Position numbers and translations under genes: made by a program. Below, piece after piece: positions 45,248-56,100 of a DNA stretch of 64,000 bases. The DNA is taken from the NCBI GenBank assembly GCA_949825025.1, contig OX463781.1, positions 41,429,150 through 41,493,149 of the forward strand, read 5' to 3'. The DNA is from Siphlonurus alternatus (taxonomy: Eukaryota > Arthropoda > Insecta > Ephemeroptera > Siphlonuridae). Within the stretch, counting starts at the first letter, position 1. The number at the start of each line of letters is the position of its first letter. The notes under the pieces are model-generated. The model saw only the letters and a program-made list of their open reading frames with translations, did no database searches and had not been told where the DNA came from.

Positions 45248-46981
45248 ATGTCAGCCGTGACGGACGCCGCGGGGTATCTAGAACCATCCCAGAGCAAGGG
45301 AGGTGCTTCTTGCACCACTGACGTTACGCCCATTACACATGGAGGGTATATTATACGTCCTATCATAATTATATTCAACAACATGCAACTAAGTTAACCT
45401 ACACTACACTCTACTTAAGGAGTAAGGTAGCACGCCCAATGTTAAAAAAATTCCCACACATAAAAATTATTAAAATAAAAATGTTATTCTCTTCAACCAC
45501 TATATATCGTCAGTAGCTAAAATATCAGGTATGCAATTCGTTCTAATTTTTGAGTTATTAATATTTATTAAAGTTGACTAAACTAAATTAACATAATATA
45601 TAGAAGTTCCACTTTTCCATGTTAAATTAGTTAACTTTAAAAATTTATAACTCGAAAACTACATCCAACTTGTATACCTGATATTTTAGCTACTGATAGG
45701 GGATATAGAGGAGAACATTTTTGTTTTATAATTTTCATATGTGTAAATATTTTATTGGACGTGTTACCTTATTCTTAAAATATATACTAGTTTCCCAATC
45801 ATATTGGTTGCTCACAATTGTATAAGACAGTCAGTGAAAATCCACCATCGTTCTTATTCTTAGCCCACGTGTCTAACTGCAGGTACCCTGCTGACAACAG
45901 CGATGACTACCTGATGCAAAGTCAGAGCCGTGGATGGGCGTACATCCTCAACCTGGCAGGGTCCGTGGCCGAGGAGGACGTGGAGAAACTACAGACTACC
46001 CTGAAAACCAACCTGCAGTTCACCGTACTGTCGGTCAAACAAGAAATGGTAAAGGACGCAAAGAACACAAAGGATATCGTCTGTTTGAGTAAGTTGAGTC
46101 AACGCAAAAAGTATACTTTTATTTATTTTTAAAGTCATGTTACTCTCAGAAGTATCTGAAACTGAAAGAATTGAAATATAAAAATATAAATTTTGTTCAC
46201 ATACAAATTTTGGAACTCCAAATATGTCGGTGAGTTTCGATTGAAATTCAACGGATGCATGAGAGAGGAGTGACTGTAATAAAATTATAATAATTATGTT
46301 TTTCTCGATTTTGTTATCAGAGTGTTCATTATTTGGTTTTTAAATTATCTACATTAAATTTAAAGTTCTTGTAAAATTATTCCTATGCCCTCTATCATAT
46401 TATATAATAATGATATAAAATTTGAATAAATTGAAATGCAAGTTTTTTTGTTATGAAGTGCGATTGTTTATCAGAACCAATAACAATTCGTAATAAAAAA
46501 TAATTAAATAAAAAAATAATTGCTTTGTTTATAGTTCAGCAGATTATTGGGAGTCAAAAATTACATTTTATGTTCTATTATAGTTTCAGAAAAGGTCAAG
46601 GAAGATGAAGATTGCGTTTTCATAGCTGTCTTGTACCAAGAAAAAGATATCAATTCAACGAATTTGGAAAAGATTTGGAAAGTGCTGGTAGAGAACAATA
46701 AATGCTCCAAAATGATGGCAACAAAACCAAAAATATTTCTTTTTCAGGTAAGAGAATGACTAGCAAAAATTAGAATAAATTACTTTACTGAGAATGTTGA
46801 ATTTACTTTTAGGAGTACCAGCCTACTGTGTCCACCGACCACGTTGACACAAAATCGAGCAACAAAACGCTCACCATCCCCAAACATAGCGACGTGCTAC
46901 TCATTTTCGGCTTCGGACCACGTGAGTGAATTAACAGCTGTCTGAATTGCATTGATTTTCATCCTCCATTTTGCTTCCTAA

Positions 46982-47080
<99 letters not shown>

Positions 47081-49405
47081 TATTTTTAATCCAGCACAGA
47101 GGATTTTAGTAACAAATCTATTTTTTTTATAAGCTTTCTTTTTCATGATAAAAATTTTAATTGCATAAAAATCCAGCAATACAATAAACATAATTATTTA
47201 TAGTTATGTTCTTCCATGTCTGAAGTTAAAAATAAAATAGTAAAAATCAACAAAGCACAAAGACACTGCTTCACAATTGTGGCTACTACCCTCCATAATA
47301 ATTTTTTCATTAATATGACATATGACATATGTATCTAAAGCAATTAGCTTAACAGCTGTGTTTCCTTATTAAACAGAATACATCTCGACGCTGTGCTCCG
47401 TGCTCGAGGAGGATTCAATGAACGATGACGTGGTTTCTCTGCTGACGATGGTCAATGAGAAGTTCAGAAACAACGGAGCCCCCAAGCTACCCTTCTTTAC
47501 CTCCATGCTCAACTACGACCTCAATTTTCCTCCAAAAGATCAGCAGTTGGAGGTAACACCTGTTAGAATATTTTCTAATGGACAACCTGCATGAAACTTT
47601 TTTTATTGTAGAAATGATTAGAGGGTACCAAATTATGCTACGATACTGATTTTTTAGAGTGCGGAAACTATTTTTTAACAAATTATTGAAATAACAGAGA
47701 GAGGCGTCAATTATATATAGGTCTGCTGGTGTTACTTCTTACTAAAGGGGAAGGACTTTAAAAAGGGGCGTGGGTTCTTGGTTATGGTCGTGTTTGTAAC
47801 AGACAATAATGGTTGCATTTTTTTATTTCATAATTAGAAAATATACCTAAAATTATGCTTTTCTGAATTTTTTCAGATTTTTTGGAGTGCGGGAACTAAT
47901 TTTAAAAAAATATTTAAAATCTCTGAATTAGGGTGGTACACCTGATGGGACAACCGTGACGTCATTTGTCGTGCTGTGATTGGCTATTGATGACATCACG
48001 GTTGCAGTGATTGGCTATTGATGACGTCACGGTTGTCCCATCAGATGTACCACCCTAATTCAGATATTTTAAATATTTTTTAAAAATTAGTTCCCGCACT
48101 CCAAAAAATCTGAAAAAAAATCAGAAAAGCATAATTTTATGTATATTTTTTAATTATGAAATAAAAAAATGCAACCATTATTGTCTATTGGTAGTCGGTT
48201 TGTAACGGAGGACATCACAGGCCGACATGAACTGAATGACTCCCGAGCGGTTCCGACGGCTAGGAATTGATTTTTCTCATAAATTTGATATTAAATAGCA
48301 ATTAAATTAACAACTCATCACTATTTTTTAATATGTATTGTCTCCTCTGAAGGTTTGCCAAGCTGAACTGGAAAACCGTCTGACGTTCATTACTGCAACC
48401 AACTTAACTCTTATTGAGAAACGTCAAAAACTACTTAAAGAGATTGACACTTTTTTGAAAAATGGGAATATTGGAGGTTAGTAAATATAATTATAATACT
48501 ATTATACGAATAATATTATTATTAATATAACCTTAAAGTTAATTACTTAAGTAAAATAGTTGGGAATTAGGAATTAGTGGAGTAATTTAATAAATTAATA
48601 ATAAAATTAGTTTCACTAATTTAATATATATATATATTAATACAGAGGGCGATTCACGAAAGAGATAACTAGAAAGTTATCCAGCTTTCTCACTAACCGC
48701 GGTTAGCACCAATGACACTAAACGTGGATAATGAGAAACCTGGATAAGTCTCTTCGTGAATCGCGCGATGCATTATATAAAATTCACAATAATTTAATGA
48801 GAAGCTTCAACATTGACGACACAATTCTCTCAGCCAATAAAAATCCAGCGCGCGAACTGCGCGCGACGACATGTTCTATCAAGCTTCCTATCCTTTAACC
48901 CAGCGGTACCGGGTTTTTTGAAGGGCAAGATTAATAATTCATATGAGCCACGGGAAAGATCACTTTACACGATATAAAAAATATTCGAGATTTTGCGCAG
49001 CATAGAATTTGAATGAAGAAATAAATAAGATTTTTCTCCTAGCAAACCTTACAGAGCGATGTCAGAATGCGGCGCTGCGGCATTTTTAAGTTGAAGCTTG
49101 TCATTAGATCTAATAAACTATACTATGCTATTTAACTTATAAATGCTGATAGTTGAACTATTATTTAAAACTTTTAAGATTTAAATTGAATGCCCATACT
49201 TTTTCTCCTACATATGTCCTTATTCTGGCCTGATTGTCGTTTTCGAGTATTATGGGTATTTGATCTTTATGTTGCAGACTCGCAAGCTCTCATGATTGAC
49301 GCCTTAGTAAAAGTTATCGTAAAAAAACCTCAAGATAAAACTTCAGAAAAGAATATTCTGGAATGGACAAGTTTGTTTGAACGATATAAGCAGTATGTTG
49401 ATTAA
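45248..49405 (+). CDS. Caspase-fold pseudoenzyme A, 332 aa
   Basis: CDS join(45248..45345, 45883..46088, 46590..46747, 46813..46921, 47377..47552, 48353..48476, 49278..49405), plus leader exon near 43650-43812; phases close. Caspase p20/p10 features: core strand SRGWAYILNLAG (about 50-61), LQTTLKTNLQFTVL, DCVFIAVLY (109-117), then KPKIFLFQ ending at 154. This is exactly where caspases read KPKLFxIQACRG. p10: IPKHSDVLLIFGFGPQY, VVSLLTMVNEKF, FTSML (231-235). Active-site His is Q118, Cys is Y156 (Q-EYQP), and the SWR/substrate loop after PQY is deleted, so it should be inactive. Residues 250-332 are a charged, probably helical extension. Expected role: regulator or decoy of caspases (inferred). 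Two acceptors 6 nt apart (46584/46590) would add two residues. No death-fold prodomain; the N-terminus is about 40 residues. Confidence 0.87.
45415..45778. mobile_element. TTAA-flanked MITE, family C, in pseudocaspase A intron
   Basis: TTAAGGAGTAAGGTAGCACG ... GTGTTACCTTATTCTTAA, 364 bp, with the usual TATACCTGATATTTTAG arms. 70 bp after the exon 2 donor. Confidence 0.85.
46982..47081. repeat. (AATC)n microsatellite
   Basis: About 25 perfect tetramers in the intron after exon 5; absent from copy B. Confidence 0.98.
47605..48210. repeat. Family E fragment and a long foldback in pseudocaspase A intron 6
   Basis: About 47605-47700 is a family E head. About 47795-48210 is a palindrome with TGTAACAGACAATAATGG / CCATTATTGTCTATTGG ends and arms GATGGGACAACCGTGACGTC and its complement (TGACGTCA at 47957-47964 and 48022-48029). 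The first about 50 bases of the window match the right tip. Confidence 0.8.
48646..48768. repeat. Foldback (GGGCGATTCACGAAAGAG ends)
   Basis: GCGATTCACGAAAGAGATAA pairs with a right tip CTCTTCGTGAATCGCGC. The imperfect middle shares GATAACT / TTATCC and CGGTTAGC units with the element at 61797. Confidence 0.75.
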
Positions 49406-49599
49406 GAAGTGGTAGAGTACCTATATCCAGTATTGTTCCAGTGCTGAGATTGTTGGGCCAATATACTGTGCCAAGTCTGTGGACTGTCAACACTCTATAG
49501 TTCCGGTTTAACACATTTTTGACATCCTGTGTTTACTGGGTATTATTATAAAATATTTTTCCTTAAAATTCTAAAACTAAATTTATTTAATTAAATAAT

Positions 49600-49605
49600 A
49601 ATAAA
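49600..49605 (+). terminator. Candidate poly(A) signal of pseudocaspase A
   Basis: AATAAA 195 bp after the stop; another lies at 50197-50202. Confidence 0.45.
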
Positions 49606-50847
49606 GTTAGAAACATACTTTTTTCCATATTTATAATATATTACAAATATAAATAATAATATAATATCTAACTATACATAACATAGGAATATAAAATAAT
49701 TGCAATAAAATTATGTCGTCAATTTAAGTTAATAATTATGATCTATTATAACATTCAGCATTGAATTATTCGCTGAATTAGTAAAAAACTTAAAAATTAA
49801 AAAAATTATAGTTAACACATATAATATAGCAACTAAAACGGGAAACGCGTATTTTAAAATATGTTGAAACAGGTTTTAATTCAGAGCCGGACTTTTATTC
49901 TGTCAAAAAGCCTTTTTTTAGTGCTAAACTTTCCGAAATTGCAATTATGAGCTTTTAATGTAGTATAATAATAATTTAAAGTATCAATATTATATATCAT
50001 GTTATCAGACGCTTTTGGAATTTATATGAAAATAAGTTAAATTAACTATTTTTAGATTTTTACAATTGTTAAAAAGGTTACTGTATTTTATTCCAAATTT
50101 AGAATATATTATATAAAGTAATTTAAGTGTATTTTTGTGATTGTTTTGTTTATTTTGATTTCCAAATTTGTCTATTGTACACTACAATTATAATTGAATA
50201 AAGAATTGGAATTATTATATTATCAACTAGTTGTATGCCTATAACGTCATCAGCAAATAAAGAATATAAAAATTACATCAGAGCCATGTAATAAAAATCA
50301 TTGCAAGTATTATTTTTTATTGCATAAATCAATTTAGATGATACAAAATTATGCTACTTTGATTTTTTCCATATTTTGTTAAGCATAGAATAATTTTTGA
50401 AAAATGTTTGAAGATACTTTATATACATGCTCCTTTAAGTGGATACACTTTTTGAGCTCTATTAATTTATGGAGATAATAAATCAATTATATTAAAAAGA
50501 GTGACAGTGATTTTGAAAACTTAAACTATTTTTAAATATTAAAAAAAAAAAAAAAAAACATCAAGATTAAAGAACCTGATAATAATGAATAATATATATG
50601 TTAATAGTATAAATTTACTTAAAATTATTTGTGTAAACCTATGTATGTTAATTTTAGGTAATTTTAATTAGATTTAAGTACCTGTTATGTATGATTTATG
50701 TAACAACTCTGACGTGATCTATGCTGTAAAGCCAACGATCGAAATAAAATTATTATTATTATTATTATGCAGTAAAAAAATCATATCGGGTATCCATGCA
50801 CAAAATAAAAGTATCAAGTTTCCATAAAAAAAATATATATATGTTAG
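49606..50847. other. AT-rich spacer between the pseudocaspase genes
   Basis: A family E fragment (CAAAATTATGCTACTTTGATTT) lies near 50340 and an A17 run near 50540. No gene seen. Confidence 0.5.
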
Positions 50848-51145
50848 CACCCAAAGCCGAATTCGGGCAAAAGCCGAAAAAAATGCTCACATCTAGTTCT
50901 GCGCATCACGAAATGCGCCAAAGCCGAAGTGAGTTTTTTTTTCGGCTCTGGCGCATTTCATTTTGAACAAAACTAGATCTGCTCAAATCAAAATGCGCCA
51001 AAGCCGGTATGAGATTTTACTTCGGCTTTGGCGCATTTCATTTCGAGCAAAACTAGTTCTGCGCATCGCGGTTTGAACAAAAGTCGAAATGATATTTTAT
51101 TTCGGGTTTGGAGCAAAATTTTGAGCACATCTAGTTTTGAGCAAA
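50848..51145. repeat. Complex inverted/direct repeat built on GCGCCAAAGCCGAA
   Basis: AAATGCGCCAAAGCCG and its complement CGGCTTTGGCGCATTT alternate several times, with ACTAGTTCTGCGCATC and GAGCAAAACTAG spacers. The frame across it is not a gene. Confidence 0.75.
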
Positions 51146-51556
51146 ATAAAGATGATTTTAATGACGAGATGGTGATTTTAATTTTAATGATATTAATTTT
51201 AACTTTTTAAAAAGAAAAATAAAATACTAAAACTAAACTTATAATAAATATTAATATTGTGACCTAATATCTTTCAAGAGTTTCAAGCGCTGTTTAAAAA
51301 TAAATTAATTAGGGAAAAATAATAACTTTATAATGTAATCATACAGTATACGTACGTACATACCTTATAAAAAATATTTTATATATAGAATCTGTTGTTT
51401 TTATAAAACACTCCACCATTTCTTGTCACTTAATTACTATTTGATGATGTTTTTGTTAAATTAATAATTTTTTTGTTTTAAGAACTGCAGTTTAAATAAA
51501 ATAGACATGCTATACGCCACACGTTTTAAAGTATTCTTTAGATTCACTCGCTCTCA

Positions 51557-51558
<2 letters not shown>

Positions 51559-51615
<57 letters not shown>
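51559..51615. repeat. (TA)n microsatellite
   Basis: Alternating TA. Confidence 0.96.
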
Positions 51616-51618
<3 letters not shown>

Positions 51619-51812
51619 GTACTCTTTACACTGTCATCTGAATGTATTATAATATTATATAATCTAATTTACTATACATAGCATTTAATATTTAATTCAA
51701 ACTCAACGCTTTTACAAACCACTTTTTAAAATCAATTGTTATTTTAATTTTAATTTTAATTTGAACATTTAAATTATCTGTACCTGGAAAAGAAGCAGTG
51801 AAAAATCTTTTA

Positions 51813-51872
51813 CCTAGACTGGATTCAACCCTCAACCTTCCTCACATGCACAAGTCTGAGTGCGTAACTATA
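51813..51872 (-). other. tRNA-like sequence upstream of pseudocaspase B
   Basis: Diverged relative of 43299-43366: GAGGAAGGTTGAGGGTTGAATCC. It shows the tandem duplication extends upstream of the leader exon, or that the same SINE landed twice. Confidence 0.35.
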
Positions 51873-51954
51873 ATAAATGAATTATTGCCCTGCATGGTCG
51901 GTAACTTTTTTTACACTATATTAGAGTTTAATGTCGGAATATAAAATATTAGGT

Positions 51955-52157
51955 GTGTTTTGCCTGGTGAAGTTTTATTTCGCAAGATAGTGCGAATAAG
52001 TACGTGCTATCAGTTTGTGACAGCAAGCGTTATCAGAATTAACCTTCAGGCTGTAATCGGAAAAGAGAGAAGCCGGAGAAGCTGCCATACAGTGACTTAA
52101 CGCACGAACCTTAAACTTCTTAGTGCTTGTTAGTTAATCAATTCACGCGTAATAAAG
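51955..52157 (+). promoter_or_regulatory. Noncoding leader exon of pseudocaspase B (inferred)
   Basis: Counterpart of 43650-43812 with the same hairpin TTCGCA-AGATAG-TGCGAA, about 30 bp of extra sequence in the middle (TTAACCTTCAGGCTGTAATC), and ending AAAG before GTAAGT. Confidence 0.6.
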
Positions 52158-52277
52158 GTAAGTTATACTATTTAATAAACGGTGTTCCTAATAGCGGTAT
52201 ATAAATCGGAATAAATTTTACTATAAATTTAATGAAAAATTACGTTCAGATTTATAATTTTATTGCTGTGATGAAAG

Positions 52278-52658
52278 TTAAGGTAGATATAACACGGATC
52301 AGCTGACCGAATGCTAAAAAAATCCCATTCATGAATATTACATATAAAAAAAATATTCTCCTCTACATCCCCTATCAGTAGCTATAGTATCAGGTATACA
52401 AAAACAAGCTAGTTTTCGAGTTATTAATTTTTAAAATTCACTAATTTAAGATGGAGAAATGGAACTTCCATGTTAAATTAGTGAAATTTAAAAATTAATA
52501 ACTCGAAAACTTATATAAGCTCGTTTTTGCATACCTGATATTTTAGCTACTGATAGGGGATGTGGAGGAGAACATTTTAAATTTTTTTCATAATTTTCAT
52601 GAATGGGATTTTCTTAGCATTCGGTCAGCTGATCCGTGTTACCTCTATTATACCTTAA
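52278..52658. mobile_element. TTAA-flanked MITE, family C variant (CGGATCAGCTGACC ends)
   Basis: TTAAGGTAGATATAACACGG ... CCGTGTTACCTCTATTATACC then TTAA. Subterminal GGATCAGCTGACCGAATGCT is shared with the left end of the cluster at 4932. In intron 1 of pseudocaspase B. Confidence 0.85.
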
Positions 52659-53117
52659 GGTATATAGAGTATAAGTGTGGCTTATACTGTATATTATACA
52701 ATATTATTTGCAATAAAATTATATAATATAAGATAAAAGGTGAATAATGTTATTTTAAATTAACGATTTTTGACATAATATATAATAATATACCTTCATA
52801 AGATTTAAAATTAATTATTGCATCATACAAGTTTGGTATAAAATTTTAAACAATATACTTTCCAGTTATTAGTTAAATAACTTGATACAGGCAAAACTAT
52901 ATTTCTAATTAAAATTTTCACAATTTACAATACTATATAAGCTGGTAATTAAGATAAACTTTTTGTGTCAAGAAGTTGTTGCTAAGTTACAATCTTACAG
53001 GATGTAATGTGTGATACCAAAAACCACATCTTGTGCCATTTTTAATTTTAACAAGTCTACATGTTTCTTCTTAAGATAAACGTCATTGCCAATTGAACTA
53101 CTGTGTCCCAAGTCACC

Positions 53118-56100
53118 ATGTCAGCCGTGACGGACGCCGCGGGGTATCTAGAACCATCCCAGAGCAAGGGAGGTGCTCGTGGCACCAATGACGTCACGCC
53201 CTTCAAACCAATTACATATGGAGGGTACGTATTTATACCTGATAACAGCATGCAGTCAAGTTAGTCTGGCACTACTTTCTACCACAGAACATAAATCAAG
53301 ATTTTGTTTCTTTGTTTACCTTAATATAATACATTTTCCCAATCATTGCTTGCACATATAACAGTAAGACAATCATCGCTCTTATTCTTAGCCCACGTGT
53401 CTAACTGCAGGTACCCTGAAAAGGGCAGCGATGACTACCTGATGCAAAGTCCGAGCCGTGGATGGGCGTACATCCTCAATTTGGCAGGGTCCGCGGCGAA
53501 GAAGGACGTGGAAAAACTACAGACCACCCTGAAAACCACCCTGCAGTTTACCGTACTGCCTATCGAGCGAGATATGGTGAAGGACATCAAGAATACAAAG
53601 AATATCGTCAGTATGAGTAAGTCACTTATACATATAGTTCGTCAAAAGTATTCCCAGTTGTACCTTAAGTTTAAATAATGGATATTATATCAATGTTGTT
53701 TTTTACTGTGCTTTTTCCATCATCGGAAAACAGCATTGACAATACAAATATCTTCATCTGATGGAATATTACAAATTGTCTTCATTGACTATAGCTAAGA
53801 TTTAAAAATTAAATTTAATATTCTGAATTCGAATCACAGTCATATTTATTTTTAACTCCAATTTAAATAAGTTTAGTTTTTAAATTCGAATAATAAAGCA
53901 AAATAGTTCCGTGTGATTCCGGAAATAATGTTTATGTATGAAGTTACGAACTGATATTTTCGTGGAATATTTTATGTGAAAGGAGGGGTGACTATTCAAG
54001 TTGTAGTGGATTATTTTGCTGTAGATTTTAAAATCAGAGTATTTATTACTCTTCAAATTTGAAATTTCTTGAATGATTTTAAGGGTAAGATAACAGCACC
54101 AATGTTAAAAAAAATCCCTCACACAAAAATTATCACAAAAAATTTATAATGTTCTCCTCTACACCCCCTATCAATATAGCTACAATATCAGGTACACAAA
54201 TACGATGTAGTTTTTGAGTTATGAATTTTTAAAGTTGACTACTTTAACATAGGAGAAATGAAACTTCCATGTTAAATTAGTCAACTTTAAAAATTTATAA
54301 CTCAAAAACTAGATCGTATTTGTACACCTGATATTTTAGCTACTGATAGGGGAGGTGTAGAGGAGAATATTTTAAATTTTTTTCATAATTTTTGTGTGAG
54401 GGATTTTTTTTTTTAAACATTGGTGGCGTTATCTTACCCTTAACATATATATAAAATTATCATGTACGATTTAGTTTCAGAAAAGGTCAAAGAAGATGAA
54501 GATTGCGTTTTCATAGCTGTTCTGTACGTAGAAAAAGATGTCAATTCAATGGATTTAGAAAAGATTTGGAAAGTGCTGGTAGAGAACAATAAATGCTCCA
54601 AAATGATGGCAACAAAACCAAAAATATTTCTTTTTCAGGTAAGGGAATGACTAGCAAAAATTAGAATAAAATACTTTAATGAGAATGTCGAATTTACTTT
54701 TAGGAGTACCAGCCTACTGTGTCCACCGACCACTTTGAGAAAAAATCAAGCAACGAAACGTTCACCATTCCCACACACAGTGACGTGCTGCTCATGTTCG
54801 GCTTCGGACCAAGTGAGTGAACAGCTGATCTTGAACTGCATTCATTTTCATTCTACTTTTTGCTTCTTAAAGTCAATTAAAAATTGAACTAATAAATCAA
54901 TAATTTTCACTATAACACATAGGATATATATGTTATATAGTTACAAATAAAATGTAAATACACTTTGCATAATAACATTGTAAATTTCATAAATATCCCA
55001 GCACTGTATTAATATAATAATTATACAATTATACGTTTTAATCAATTAATTTGAATTGCCATGCGAGTACTGTATAGAGGCTTCAAGTCAGCTGATTTTT
55101 CGGTGTTCCCACCCGCTATACCAAACCTATAATATGTAAAAAAAAAAAAACATGAATTCGTTTTTTTCACTAGGAAAAAGATTTTTCAGGGAAAATTCCT
55201 TTACGGAACTTTGGTCCAAACTGAAAAATAAAGTAAACAATTAGAAATTTAGATTTTTTACTTGATTTATAACCGAGAAAAGTTAAAAAAACACTTTGCT
55301 TCATTTTCAAGTGCAAGATGGACCTTAGCGACAAACAGTTGCGCAGCGAGAGCGCATCACTTGAAGCCTCTATTACATTCGCCTGCGTAAATGACCAAAT
55401 CTGTAGCTTCCAGAAGACTAAATAGACTCTGTAATATACATTGGGAATGTTCTTTTCTCTATATCAATGATTTAAAATACTATTAGAAATGTATAATAGT
55501 TATTTATGTTATATATTCAATCACGGGATCGATCCAAGATGATCAAAAGAGCAAATAACAAAATTAATAAATAGAATAAGTATATAATTTGTGGCACAAT
55601 TCAGGTCATGGTAATGTATTCCTCACACTTCTTAAAAAAAAATGAATGTCATCATTTTAAATATCATCAAAGTCAAATGAAAACATCAAATTGTGAAAAT
55701 CGCTTAAGATTTTTATTAAAAATAAAGTTTGTAAGCTATGAACACAAATTAATGAAAGAATCACTAACTTAACAGCTGTGTTTCCTTATTAAACAGAATA
55801 CATCCCGACTCTGTGCTCCGTGCTCGAGGAGGGTTCAATGAACGATGACGTGCTCTCTCTGCTGACAGTGGTCAATGAGAGGCTCGGGAACAACGGAGCC
55901 TGCAAGCTACCCTTCTTTACCTCCATGCTCAACTACGACCTCAAGTTTCCTCCAAAAAATCACCAGTCGGAGGTAACGCTTGTTAGAATATTTTCTGTTA
56001 ATTTTCTCTAAAATAAACTCCGGACTACATGATTTTTCGAATCCCAGAAGTTAAATTTTAACTTGTATATTAGTCATCGTGGCTGAGTACTTGACGATTC

